A stretch of 64,000 bases of DNA from positions 62,001 through 126,000 of the forward strand of contig NZ_LWQU01000104.1 in NCBI RefSeq assembly GCF_001650635.1, given 5' to 3'. Of the stretch, positions 1-8,950 are shown piece after piece. The stretch is from Magnetospirillum moscoviense. Its GTDB lineage: Bacteria > Pseudomonadota > Alphaproteobacteria > Rhodospirillales > Magnetospirillaceae. Within the stretch, counting starts at the first letter, position 1. Each line of letters opens with the position of its first letter. The notes beneath the pieces were generated by a model. The model searched no databases. It was given only the letters and a program-made list of their open reading frames with translations, and had not been told where the DNA came from. Made by a program: the position numbers and the translations under genes.

Positions 1-1244
1 TCAACCTTCTGGATTTCGCCCGGCGGAGCGGCGGCCTGCCCGGGCCGGTCGCCGACACCGTCGCGGTGCTGGCGGCCCATGGCCCGGCCATCGCAGCCCG
101 TCTGGAATATTCCGGCGACCATTATACCGGCAACCACTTGTCCAATAACGGCCGGGGCCTGTTCCTGCTGGGCTGTGCCCTGGGCTGGGACCGCTGCGCA
201 GAACTGGGGGGCGAGATTCTGCTGGCCGAGGCCGGGCGCATCTTCACCCCTTCGGGTCTTCTGCGGGAGGAATCCAGCCATTACCATTTGTTGCTTGCCC
301 GGAACTATATCTCGGCCTGGCTGGCGGCGCGGCGCTCGGGCCGTCCGGAAAGCGAGGCCCTGGCCGCCATCGCCGCGCGCGCGCTGACGGCGGCGGCGAT
401 CTACGCGCTGCCGGGGGGATTTCCGCTGGTTGGCGACATTTCGCCGGATTGCCCACCGGCATTCCTGGTCGGGTTGCTGCCGGGCGGCACGGGGGGCTGG
501 CTGGCCCTCTTGACCGATGACGAACGACGGGACCTGGCGGCCTTGGCGCGGCCGGCCCTGGGTGATCCACTCGCCGATGGCTGGGCCCGGGCCGACCGGG
601 GCGACTGGGCGCTGCTGGTGCATGCTGCGCCGCAGGGCTGGCCGTTCATCCCCGGCCACGGCCACCATGACCTGGGCGGCTTCGAGCTGCACTGGCGGGG
701 CCTGCCCCTGATCGTCGATCCCGGCCGCGGCGCCTATGGCGACGACGGCGAGGCCGCCTTGTATCGTTCGGCGGCGGTGCATAACGGCCTGACCATCGAC
801 GGCGCCGATCCCACGGCGGCCAATCGTCCCTATTACGGCGATGATTTCCGCCGCCGGGAAGGCGGGGAGCCGCCGGTCCTGCGCCGTCGGCCCGACGGGA
901 TCGACCTGGTGCACGGGGCGTTCCGGCGCCAAGGCGTCCGGCGATGCGAGCGGAACTGGACAGTGACCGATATGGCGGCCATCATCGACGACCGGATCGA
1001 TGGACGGGGGCGCCACCGCCTGGCACGGACGCTGACGACGCCTTGGCCGGTCCGCATCGACGACGATGTCGCGGTGATCGAGACGCCTCGGGGGGCGGTC
1101 CGGCTGGTGGTGGATGGTGCCGTGCTCCTGCGGCCGGTGACGCGCTGGATCGCCTATGGCCAGGGCGAGGCGGCGACCCGGATCGTCGTCGAGGATGTTC
1201 GGGCCTTGCCTTGGTCCTGGCGGATTATTCTGGAGGCGGTCTGA
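1..1244 (+). CDS. Heparinase II/III family protein (5' end outside window)
   Basis: The frame is open from base 3 with no upstream stop, so the gene starts left of the window and about 413 C-terminal residues are visible. The second half carries the heparinase II/III signature: a His-rich GHGHHDLGGFEL block near 655-690, then a DPGRGAYG stretch and HNGLTIDG near 780-800. The family includes polysaccharide lyases that cleave uronic-acid glycans in the periplasm; related proteins sit in exopolysaccharide loci beside asparagine-synthase-like genes, as here. The N-terminal alpha/alpha-toroid and any signal peptide are not visible. The stop overlaps the next start (TGATG at 1242-1246), implying translational coupling. 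Family call good; substrate unknown. Confidence 0.8.
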   Translation, partial: NLLDFARRSGGLPGPVADTVAVLAAHGPAIAARLEYSGDHYTGNHLSNNGRGLFLLGCALGWDRCAELGGEILLAEAGRIFTPSGLLREESSHYHLLLARNYISAWLAARRSGRPESEALAAIAARALTAAAIYALPGGFPLVGDISPDCPPAFLVGLLPGGTGGWLALLTDDERRDLAALARPALGDPLADGWARADRGDWALLVHAAPQGWPFIPGHGHHDLGGFELHWRGLPLIVDPGRGAYGDDGEAALYRSAAVHNGLTIDGADPTAANRPYYGDDFRRREGGEPPVLRRRPDGIDLVHGAFRRQGVRRCERNWTVTDMAAIIDDRIDGRGRHRLARTLTTPWPVRIDDDVAVIETPRGAVRLVVDGAVLLRPVTRWIAYGQGEAATRIVVEDVRALPWSWRIILEAV

Positions 1245-3118
1245 TGTGCGGTATGGCCGGCCTGTTCGTCCCACGGACGGTCGAACCCCCCAATGCGGAT
1301 ATGCCGGCCATGCTGGCGGCGATGCGTCACCGCGGCCCCGACGGTGTCGGCAAATGGACCGCGCCCGACCGCCGGTATGTCTGCGGCTTCGCCCGCCTGG
1401 CCATCATCGACCTCGCCACCGGCGACCAGCCCATCGTCGAAGGGACCGGCGAGCGCGTGCTGATGGGCAATGGCGAAATCTACAATTACCTGGAACTGCG
1501 CGACGAATGCGCGGGCTATCCGTGGCGGACCCATGGCGACATGGAGGTGGTGCTGCCGTTGGCGACGCGCCTGGGCGCCGATTTCGCGCATCGGCTGAAC
1601 GGGATGTACGGGCTGGCCCTTTACGAACGCGACCCGCACCGCCTGACCCTGGTCCGCGACCGTCTGGGGATCAAGCCGGTCTATTGGGCGCGCACCGCCG
1701 CCGGCGCGCTGGTGTTCGCCTCGGAGGTCAAGGCCCTGTTCGCCAGCGGCCTGATCCGGCCCGAGGTGGACGAGGATGCCGTCGCCCAGTACTTGGCGCA
1801 TGGTTGGGTTCCGGCACCGGCAACTTTGTGGAAGGGGGTGGCGAAATTGCCGCCCGGCCACCGGCTGACCGCGGAAGCCGACGGCACCGTCCACATCCAG
1901 CGTTATTGGATGGCGCAGGCGGCGGCCGGTCTGCCCGGCGACGGCGAAGGGGTCCGGCGCCATCTGACCGACCTGCTGGATGACGCGGTCCGGCTGCAAT
2001 TGCGATCCGACGTGCCGGTGGGGGCGCTGCTGTCGGGCGGAATCGATTCCGGCCTGCTGGTGGCCCTGGCGGCCCGCCGTCTGGATCGGCCGCTCAACAC
2101 CTACACGGTTCGTTTCGAAGGGGCAATGGTGGACGAAAGCCCGCTGGCCGCCCTGGTGGCGCAGCGCTACGGCACCCGTCATACCCTGTTCGACCTGTCG
2201 ATGGCCGACATCGCCGACCATTTGCCGCGCCTGGCATGGTTCTGCGACGAGCCGCTGGCCGACGCCAGCCTGCTGCCCAACCAGTTGATCGAGGCGGTCC
2301 TGGGTCAAGAGGTGCGGGTGGCGCTGAACGGCACCGGCGGTGACGAGCTGTTCGCCGGCTACGGCCGGTATTTTCGGTTGCCGGTCGAATCCCGCTATCT
2401 CGGATTGCCGGCCTGGCTGCGCCGCGGCGCCATCGAGCCGCTGGCCGGTCTGGTCGATCCGATGACGCGGTGGCGGCTGGCCCGGGCCGAGAAGTTCGCC
2501 AATGATCGCGGCGGCTATCTGCACGATCATTCGACCTTCTTTCCCACGCCGATCAAGGCGATGCTGGGCTGCCGCCTGCCGTCGCCGGTGCCGGCCCAGG
2601 CGCGGCATTTCGGTGATTTCGCCGGAGCGGCGCAAAGCGCCGGCCTTTATGCCGAGCTGAATACCTATCTTCCCGAGGACCTGCTGCTGCTGCTGGACCG
2701 CACCAGCATGGCCGCCTCGGTCGAGGGGCGCGTTCCCTTCCTGGATCATCGGCTGGTCGAGGCGGCCCTGGCGGTCCCGCCCGAATTGCGCACCCCCGGC
2801 GGCCGGCAGAAGGCCCTGGAGCGGGCGATGGCGGCGCCGTTCCTGCCCGACGAGCTGCTGAACGCCCCCAAGCAGGGATTCGCCTCGCCGGTGCCGGCTT
2901 GGATGCGGGGGCCGTTGGGCGGTCTGGCCGAGCGGGTGCTGACCCTGCCCCGTTGCCTGGCGCGGGGCTGGTGGAGCGCCGACGGCATTCGCAGGCTGCG
3001 CGCCGACCCCGGCCGCCACGGCCATCGCCTGTACGCTCTGCTGATGTTGGAACTGACCATTCGCGTCCATGGCGAAGGGGCGCCGACGGATCAGGGGCTG
3101 GAGGCTCTGGCCTCATGA
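1244..3118 (+). CDS. asnB: Asparagine synthase-type glutamine amidotransferase (copy 1)
   Basis: 624 aa, full family length. Cys2 (MCGMAGLF) is the class II glutaminase nucleophile; HRGPDG, RLAIIDLA and GNGEIYN (75-81) complete that pocket. The synthetase domain has SGGIDS at 264-269 for ATP pyrophosphate chemistry. The family moves ammonia from glutamine to an acyl-adenylate, making asparagine or, in glycan loci, amidating carboxyl groups such as uronic acids. The usual SDTEV segment reads GDMEV (98-102), keeping the Asp. It overlaps the heparinase gene by 1 base and the next gene by 4 (ATGA). Six paralogues in one glycan locus argue against simple asparagine supply; the acceptor is not known. 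Confidence 0.88.
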   Translation: MCGMAGLFVPRTVEPPNADMPAMLAAMRHRGPDGVGKWTAPDRRYVCGFARLAIIDLATGDQPIVEGTGERVLMGNGEIYNYLELRDECAGYPWRTHGDMEVVLPLATRLGADFAHRLNGMYGLALYERDPHRLTLVRDRLGIKPVYWARTAAGALVFASEVKALFASGLIRPEVDEDAVAQYLAHGWVPAPATLWKGVAKLPPGHRLTAEADGTVHIQRYWMAQAAAGLPGDGEGVRRHLTDLLDDAVRLQLRSDVPVGALLSGGIDSGLLVALAARRLDRPLNTYTVRFEGAMVDESPLAALVAQRYGTRHTLFDLSMADIADHLPRLAWFCDEPLADASLLPNQLIEAVLGQEVRVALNGTGGDELFAGYGRYFRLPVESRYLGLPAWLRRGAIEPLAGLVDPMTRWRLARAEKFANDRGGYLHDHSTFFPTPIKAMLGCRLPSPVPAQARHFGDFAGAAQSAGLYAELNTYLPEDLLLLLDRTSMAASVEGRVPFLDHRLVEAALAVPPELRTPGGRQKALERAMAAPFLPDELLNAPKQGFASPVPAWMRGPLGGLAERVLTLPRCLARGWWSADGIRRLRADPGRHGHRLYALLMLELTIRVHGEGAPTDQGLEALAS

Positions 3119-3999
3119 GCCTTGCCGACGTTTCGGTCGTCATGCCGGCCTACAACAATGCCCAGACCATCGCGCGCGCCCTGGCCAGCGTCGCCGCCCA
3201 GACCCTGCCGCCGCGGCAGGTGGTGGTGGTCGATGACGGTTCCGTCGATGGCACTGCCGACATGGCCGAATCGTGTCGCCCGGGCCTGGGGGCGACCGAG
3301 CTGGTGGTGGTTCGTCAGGCCAACCAGGGGGCGGGGGCGGCGCGGAATCGGGCGTTGGTTGCCGCCAGCTCGACCTTCGTCGCCTTTCTGGACGCCGACG
3401 ATGAATGGCTGCCAGACAAGATTCGCGTCAGTCTGGACCTTCTCGCCGATCCCGAAATCCTTTACGTATCCCATGACGTCCTGGTGCAGGAGTGCGACGG
3501 CCGCCAGTCGGTGCGCGATTGCGCGCGCCATTTCGCCCAGGCCGGCGACCCGTTTCTGGCCTTGTCGGTTCGCGGCTTCGTCGGCACGTCGACCGTGGTC
3601 GCCCGTCGTCAGGCGGTCCTGGATGCCGGTGGCTTCGAACCATCGCTGCGGGCGGCGCAGGACCATGATCTGTGGCTGCGGCTGGCCCGGATCGGGCGCT
3701 TTCGGGTGTTTCCGGGCGCCTTGATGCGCTATCACGTCAATCCCAGCGGCATCACCGCCAATGTCGCCCGGCGACGGCACTGTTCCTATGCCGTGTTGCG
3801 GCGGCACCTGCCGGCGATGCGGGCGCGGCCGGGCGGTTGGCGGGCGGCATTGACGCGCGCGGTGATCCTTCATGTCGAGGCGGCCGCCGCGTTTCGCCAG
3901 CAAGGGCATTGGTGGAAGGCCGTGGGCGAGATGATCCGGGTCGGCCCGGCCTTGGCCTCGGTGGTGTGGTGGCTTGCCACGATGCGGGCGGACCATTAA
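3115..3999 (+). CDS. Glycosyltransferase family 2
   Basis: 294 aa GT-A enzyme. SVVMPAYNNAQT near the start, VVVDDGSVDGT and FLDADDEW are the nucleotide-sugar-binding and DXD-type motifs of family 2, and AAQDHDLWLRLA gives the ED-like acceptor/base motif. No membrane segments, so probably a cytoplasmic enzyme at the inner face adding one sugar to a lipid-linked intermediate. The start is set by ATGA overlap with the preceding amidotransferase stop. Donor and linkage cannot be read from sequence. Confidence 0.85.
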   Translation: MSLADVSVVMPAYNNAQTIARALASVAAQTLPPRQVVVVDDGSVDGTADMAESCRPGLGATELVVVRQANQGAGAARNRALVAASSTFVAFLDADDEWLPDKIRVSLDLLADPEILYVSHDVLVQECDGRQSVRDCARHFAQAGDPFLALSVRGFVGTSTVVARRQAVLDAGGFEPSLRAAQDHDLWLRLARIGRFRVFPGALMRYHVNPSGITANVARRRHCSYAVLRRHLPAMRARPGGWRAALTRAVILHVEAAAAFRQQGHWWKAVGEMIRVGPALASVVWWLATMRADH

Positions 4000-4031
4000 G
4001 ACAGTCCGATGAGGCTGAGCGGATTTCTGGC

Positions 4032-5162
4032 ATGGGTGCGGTTCTGAGACTTGTCGGATGGAATCTGGCCCTTCTGGCCGGTCTGCTGATCCTGGCCGAG
4101 CTGGTGTTCGGCGGCTGGCTAGGCGATTCTGCCAATTCCGACCTGCAGCGTTTGTCGATCTACCGCGATGTGACCTGGCAATTGTCCGCCGCCGACAAAT
4201 ATGGCCGCGCGGACACGGTGTCCTATCGCCGCGACTCCTTCGGGTTTCGCGGCAAGTACGGGACGCCCGCCGATGTGGCGATCCTGGCGGTGGGCGGCAG
4301 CACGACGGACGAGCGTTTCGTGTCGGAAGGCGAGACCTGGACCGATGTGTTGTCGGCCTGCCTGGCCGAACGCGGCGCGCCGACGCCCATCGCCAATGCC
4401 GGGGTGGCCGGGCAATCGTCGCGGGGGCACATTCTGGATTTCGACATCTGGTTCCGCCATGTCCCGGCTTTGCGGCCGGCCGTGGTTCTGGTTTACCTGG
4501 GCATCAACGAAAAGGTCCTGGATGGCCGGGTGATCGAGGACGACGTCCAGCGCTACACCGAATCCGGCCGCCCGCCATGGGCCGAGCGCCTGCTGATGAA
4601 AAGCGCCCTGTATGGATTGGTGACCACCGCGCGCGGCAATTTCGCCGCCTGGAAGGCCGGCTATCACGCTTTGTCGGCGACCGGAGGGGCCGAGACGCAG
4701 TCGCGTCGGGTCGATCGCCTGTGGCGTGACGCGTCGGCCCAGCAGGTGATGGTGGGCACCGCCGACCATGATCGGCGCCAACAGGCGGTCGCCATGCAAA
4801 AGAAGCCCGAGCTGGAGGCCTATGCGCAGCGCTTGCGGGTTCTGGCCGAGACCATTCGAGCCTTCGGCGCAGAACCGGTTTTCGCCACCCAGGCCGGCGG
4901 TTCCTATCGCCGGGCCGGCAAGACGATCAGCGGCAATCTCGACGACTATTTCGAATTGGCCGCCTTCAACGCCGTCACCTTGCAGACCTGCGGCCAACTC
5001 GGCCTGCGCTGCCTGGATGTCGGGGCCAAGCTGGAATTCACCGATGGCGACCTGTGGGACGTCGTCCACACCACGCCCCAGGGGTCGCGCAGGGTTGGCG
5101 CCGTGATGTGCGACTCGGTGCTGGCGGCAGGGATCGCGCCGGTTCCGGGACGCCGGCCATGA
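4032..5162 (+). CDS. Membrane-anchored SGNH/GDSL hydrolase-like protein
   Basis: 376 aa. Residues about 5-28 form one hydrophobic segment (signal anchor), placing the rest in the periplasm. VGGSTTD (88-93) supplies the block I serine, YLGINEK the Asn-containing block, and DVVHTTPQG near the C-terminus the catalytic Asp-His. This matches SGNH hydrolase/acyltransferase-fold proteins that add or remove O-acyl groups on exported glycans. It ends by ATGA overlap with the O-antigen ligase-like gene. The open frame extends upstream to 3672, but ATG 4032 directly precedes the anchor and avoids overlap with the GT2. No substrate assigned. Confidence 0.72.
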   Translation: MGAVLRLVGWNLALLAGLLILAELVFGGWLGDSANSDLQRLSIYRDVTWQLSAADKYGRADTVSYRRDSFGFRGKYGTPADVAILAVGGSTTDERFVSEGETWTDVLSACLAERGAPTPIANAGVAGQSSRGHILDFDIWFRHVPALRPAVVLVYLGINEKVLDGRVIEDDVQRYTESGRPPWAERLLMKSALYGLVTTARGNFAAWKAGYHALSATGGAETQSRRVDRLWRDASAQQVMVGTADHDRRQQAVAMQKKPELEAYAQRLRVLAETIRAFGAEPVFATQAGGSYRRAGKTISGNLDDYFELAAFNAVTLQTCGQLGLRCLDVGAKLEFTDGDLWDVVHTTPQGSRRVGAVMCDSVLAAGIAPVPGRRP

Positions 5163-6424
5163 CGGCGCAGCGCTTGGCCGGCTATGGCTTCGTCACCGCG
5201 GCCTTTCTGATGCCCGTCCTGGGGGTAGCCGCTCCGCTGGGGATTGCCCCGTTGGGGGCCTTGCTGGCGCTGGCGACGGTGCCGCTGGTCTTGCGGACCG
5301 GCGCGTTGCGGCGCCTGCCGCGGGCGATATTGATCCTGCCCGCGCTGCTGGTGGTCTGGGGGGCGATCAGCACCTTGTGGGCCATCGACCCGCGCGAGGC
5401 GCTGGGAGGGACGGCCAAGCTGGCTCTTTCCACCTTGGCCGGCCTGGTGACCGTCGCCGCCGCCCTGGACGTCGAGGATCACTGGCGCCGATGGACCGGC
5501 CTGGCCCTGCTGGCGGCGGTAATACTGGCCGGGTGTGTCCTGATCGTCGAATATCTGACCGGAAACGGCGTCACCTATGTTCGGCAGACGTTGGCGAACG
5601 GCTCGATCTCGCTGCTCAGAAGCTCGCTGGGGCGGGGTGCGGTGATCGTGGCCATGGTCGCGCCGGCCGCCATCGTCCTGGGGCTTTCCCACCGGTTCCG
5701 CTGGGGGGTGGCGGCTTTGGCGCTGGTGCTGGCCGGGTTGTTCCTGGGCGACAGCCTGTCGACCCGGCTGGCGGTCGCCCTGGCCATTCTGGCGGCGGTG
5801 GCATCCCTGCTGCGGCCGCCCGGGCTGTTGCGTGCGGTCGCCGTGGCTACGATCGCGCTGATGGTGGCGATTCCGCTGGCCGCCCAACGCATGCCGGATC
5901 CGCACCATACCTTCCAGAACTGGCGGTGGCTGCCGATGTCGTCGCACCACCGCATGACCATCTGGGGGTTCACCGGCCAGCACATCGCCGAAAAGCCGAT
6001 CCGGGGATGGGGCATGGAGGCGTCGCGGAGCATTCCCGGCGCCGACGAGGAAATCCAGGTCTGGCGCTACGATGCCGACGGCACGCGCACCAACGTCGGA
6101 CTGCGCGAGCCCCTGCTGCCGCTTCATCCGCACAACGCGGTGCTGCAGGTTTGGCTGGAACTGGGACTACCCGGCGCAGCCTTGCTGTCGGCCTTCCTGT
6201 TGGCGGTGCTGCGGGTGTTGTCCCGGATCGATCCGGCGCGTCGGGTCGAGCGGGCCGCCGGCCTGGCGGCGTTCGTCGGGACCTTCGTCGTCGCCACCGT
6301 ATCCTATGGCTTCTGGCAAAGCTGGTGGCAGGCGTCGATGTGGCTGGCCGCCGCACTGCTGGCCATGGCGAGCCGGCCCGAGGGCGCGGCGAACACGGTT
6401 GCAATTGATCGGGCCGCTGAGTAG
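5159..6424 (+). CDS. O-antigen ligase/polymerase-like membrane protein (Wzy_C/WaaL type)
   Basis: 421 aa, hydrophobic along most of its length with about ten predicted spans and one large polar loop (about 265-340) before the last spans. The loop contains HPHNAVLQVWLELG, a hallmark of the Wzy/WaaL ligase family, preceded by GWGMEASR. These enzymes ligate or polymerise undecaprenyl-linked glycan in the periplasm. The ATGA overlap with the SGNH gene suggests co-translation. Ligase and polymerase cannot be told apart by sequence; a ligase fits with the Wzm/Wzt exporter at 59967-62046, which needs no polymerase. Confidence 0.75.
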   Translation: MTAQRLAGYGFVTAAFLMPVLGVAAPLGIAPLGALLALATVPLVLRTGALRRLPRAILILPALLVVWGAISTLWAIDPREALGGTAKLALSTLAGLVTVAAALDVEDHWRRWTGLALLAAVILAGCVLIVEYLTGNGVTYVRQTLANGSISLLRSSLGRGAVIVAMVAPAAIVLGLSHRFRWGVAALALVLAGLFLGDSLSTRLAVALAILAAVASLLRPPGLLRAVAVATIALMVAIPLAAQRMPDPHHTFQNWRWLPMSSHHRMTIWGFTGQHIAEKPIRGWGMEASRSIPGADEEIQVWRYDADGTRTNVGLREPLLPLHPHNAVLQVWLELGLPGAALLSAFLLAVLRVLSRIDPARRVERAAGLAAFVGTFVVATVSYGFWQSWWQASMWLAAALLAMASRPEGAANTVAIDRAAE

Positions 6425-6464
6425 GGTCCTGCCGACCAAAGGATCAAGGGCAGGCATTCAAGTG

Positions 6465-7943
6465 ATGCGTTCACGTGGCGCGACGGTGGCATGGATGGGC
6501 TGGACGGCGGCGGCGTGTGCCCTGTTGCTGATGGCCGTGCGGGCCAGCGATGCCCTGTCGTTGCGCCAGCCGATGCAGGCCGTCACCAGCGGCGCCGAGT
6601 TCGAGGCGTTGTTCGCCATCTGGAAATTCATCAACGGCGAAGCGGTCTATCAGGACCCCTACCGGATTCCCTTCGCCGCCAGCTACTATAATTGGCTGTT
6701 CTATGCCTTCTACGGCACCTTCGCCGGCCTGGGCCAGAAGCTTCTGGGGCTGAATGATTGGTGGCTGCCGACCTTGACCAAGGTGGCGACCTTGTCGCTG
6801 TGCGCCGCCGGCTCGGCGCTGCTGGCGCGGCTGCTGCGATTGGCCGCCGCCGACAACGTCTTCTGGCGCACTCTGGCCTGGCCGTTGTCGCTGTGTTTCT
6901 TCTTCGGGCCGCTGATCGGCTATTGGGCCGTCGCGGTGACCTGCGAGCTGGGTGCGGTGGTGTCGGCGGTGGCCGCGCTTTTGGTGTTCCTGCGTTGGTA
7001 CCCGGACCGGCCGATGGCGGCCACCATCGCCGCCGCCCTGTTCGCCGCCGCCGCCTGGAGCTTCAAGCAGTCCAACATCTTCGTCGGCGCTGCCTTGTTC
7101 CTGTTCCTGCTGGCCCGCCGGCAATGGCGGCTGGCGGCGCTGTCGCTGGCCATCCCGGTGGCGGTAGTGGCCTTGAGCGGCTGGATCGGTGGCCAGGCCT
7201 ATCGCGACATGGCCTTCTTGAAGAAACAGACGATGTTCTTCGCCTGGTGGCAACTGGGGCGCAATCTCGGCAATTTGCTGGTCAAGACCACCCCCTATCT
7301 GGCCATGGTGGCCCTGATCCCGCTGGCCCTGTCGCGGCTGCCGGGCGGGTTGCGCGCCGCCTGGCGCGACGACCGCCTGCTGCTGTCGCTGATCGGGCTG
7401 GGGGTTTCGGCCGTGCTGTCGATTCCCGCCAGCGCGAAGACGGCGGCGGCGGAAAACTATTACTTCGTCATGGTCGTGTTCATGGTCTTCGCCGGGACCG
7501 TCACCCTGGCCCGCGTCGAAGCGGGGCCGTGGATGCGCCGTCTGGTCGGGGCCGGTTTCGCGCTTTACGCCGTGGCCTGCCTGCTGGTGGTGGCCGGAGT
7601 AACCGGGGTGACCTCGGTGGCCGAATCCCATCGGCGCAATGTCTTGCAGGCGGCTTGCATCAAGGACGTCGCCCGGCCGCTCTATATCAACGACGTTCAT
7701 CTCAGCCTGCCGTGGTTCGCCCTGGAAGGGCCGTACTTCGTGCTGGCGACCATCTATTGGGAAGACCGCCAGTTGGGCATGAGCTTCGAACGCGACGGCG
7801 TCGGCGGACTGATCCGCGACGGCGCCTTCGCCACCATCGCCATCGGTGCCGGCGCCCCTCCGGTATGGGATGGCCAGCATTTCGATCGCTACCGAAGGAC
7901 CTCCAGCTGCGGCGGTCTCGATCTTTACTCCAGACAGAATTAA
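6465..7943 (+). CDS. Multi-spanning membrane protein, GT-C glycosyltransferase-like
   Basis: 492 aa with a first span at about 8-28 and many more hydrophobic segments. The first loop reads AEFEALFAIWKFINGE followed by YQDPYRIPFAAS, the acidic-loop arrangement of GT-C enzymes that use polyprenyl-phosphate sugars on the periplasmic face. The C-terminal 100 residues are more polar. ATG 6465 was chosen just before the first span; a GTG two bases upstream is out of frame. It lies 40 bases after the ligase-like gene, on the same strand. Donor and acceptor unknown; an unrelated transport role is possible. Confidence 0.55.
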   Translation: MRSRGATVAWMGWTAAACALLLMAVRASDALSLRQPMQAVTSGAEFEALFAIWKFINGEAVYQDPYRIPFAASYYNWLFYAFYGTFAGLGQKLLGLNDWWLPTLTKVATLSLCAAGSALLARLLRLAAADNVFWRTLAWPLSLCFFFGPLIGYWAVAVTCELGAVVSAVAALLVFLRWYPDRPMAATIAAALFAAAAWSFKQSNIFVGAALFLFLLARRQWRLAALSLAIPVAVVALSGWIGGQAYRDMAFLKKQTMFFAWWQLGRNLGNLLVKTTPYLAMVALIPLALSRLPGGLRAAWRDDRLLLSLIGLGVSAVLSIPASAKTAAAENYYFVMVVFMVFAGTVTLARVEAGPWMRRLVGAGFALYAVACLLVVAGVTGVTSVAESHRRNVLQAACIKDVARPLYINDVHLSLPWFALEGPYFVLATIYWEDRQLGMSFERDGVGGLIRDGAFATIAIGAGAPPVWDGQHFDRYRRTSSCGGLDLYSRQN

Positions 7944-7955
7944 GGGGAGCGCCTC

Positions 7956-8945
7956 GTGGCCAAGAAAATCCTGGTTACCGGCGGCACCGGCTTCATCGGT
8001 GCGGGCATCGTCAAGCGTCTGCTGGCTGATGGTCATACCGTCCGGGTGCTCGACAACAACAGCCGGGGCGCCGACCGTCGCCTGAAGGACGTTCACGGCC
8101 AGTACGAGATGGTCGAGGCCGACATCCGCGATCTGGCCAAGGTGTCGGACGCGGTCAAGGGCATGGATTGCGTCGCCCATCTGGCCTATGTCAACGGCAC
8201 CGAGTTCTTCTACACCAAGCCCGATCTGGTGCTGGATGTCGGCGTCAAGGGCATGACCAATGTCATCGATGCCTGCATCGCCCATGGGGTCGGAGATTTC
8301 GTGCTGGCGTCCAGTTCCGAGGTCTATCAGACCCCGCCGGTGGTCCCCACCCCCGAGACCGTGCCGCTGGTGGTGCCCGATCCCTTGAATCCCCGTTATT
8401 CCTATGGCGGCGGCAAGATCATCTGCGAATTGATGGCGCTGAACTACGGTCGCAAGCATTTCGAGCGCATGACCATCTTCCGTCCGCACAATGTCTATGG
8501 CCCCGACATGGGCTGGGAACACGTACTGCCGCAATTCGTGCTGCGCATGAAGGATGTCCACGCCGCCACCCCGGCCGGCCGACCGGTGACCTTCCCGATC
8601 CAGGGCAGCGGCCAGGAAACACGGTCCTTCGTCTATATCGACGATTTCGTCGATGGGCTGGCCCTGATGATGGACAAGGCCGAACATATGAGCATCTATC
8701 ACATCGGCACCATGGACGAGGTGTCGGTGGCCGACGTCGCCCGCCAGGTCGGCGCCTTCTTCGGCCGCGCGGTCGAGCTGGTTCCCGGCACCTTGCAGCC
8801 GGGCGGCACCATGCGCCGTTGCCCGGACATCGCCAAGCTGGCGGGGTTGGGCTATGCCCCCAAGGTTTCGCTGGCCCAGGGCGTGCCCCTGCTGGCCCAA
8901 TGGTATGTGGACAATGCCGGCTTGATGCCGGCCAGCAAGGATTGA
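7956..8945 (+). CDS. NAD-dependent sugar epimerase/dehydratase (extended SDR)
   Basis: 329 aa. VTGGTGFIG at the N-terminus is the Rossmann dinucleotide motif. The SSSEVYQTP segment supplies the catalytic Ser and YSYGGGK the YxxxK pair. PHNVYGPDMGWEHV is the usual substrate loop of nucleotide-sugar epimerases and dehydratases. Start ATG follows AAGGGGAG (7942-7949), a good ribosome binding site. It heads a compact module of SDR, zinc-ribbon methyltransferase, SDR and GT2 that looks like synthesis and transfer of one branched or methylated sugar. The exact reaction cannot be assigned. Confidence 0.85.
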   Translation: MAKKILVTGGTGFIGAGIVKRLLADGHTVRVLDNNSRGADRRLKDVHGQYEMVEADIRDLAKVSDAVKGMDCVAHLAYVNGTEFFYTKPDLVLDVGVKGMTNVIDACIAHGVGDFVLASSSEVYQTPPVVPTPETVPLVVPDPLNPRYSYGGGKIICELMALNYGRKHFERMTIFRPHNVYGPDMGWEHVLPQFVLRMKDVHAATPAGRPVTFPIQGSGQETRSFVYIDDFVDGLALMMDKAEHMSIYHIGTMDEVSVADVARQVGAFFGRAVELVPGTLQPGGTMRRCPDIAKLAGLGYAPKVSLAQGVPLLAQWYVDNAGLMPASKD

Positions 8946-8950
8946 TCGCC

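Noticed and set aside
1154-3070. A 638-codon minus-strand open frame opposite amidotransferase copy 1
   Set aside because: Antisense shadow; the plus strand shows Cys2 and SGGIDS.
6471-8900. An 809-codon open frame on the minus strand opposite the GT-C-like gene and the SDR
   Set aside because: Its translation is rich in Gln, His, Gly and Arg with no motifs, as expected for the antisense of GC-rich genes; the plus-strand genes have clear domains.
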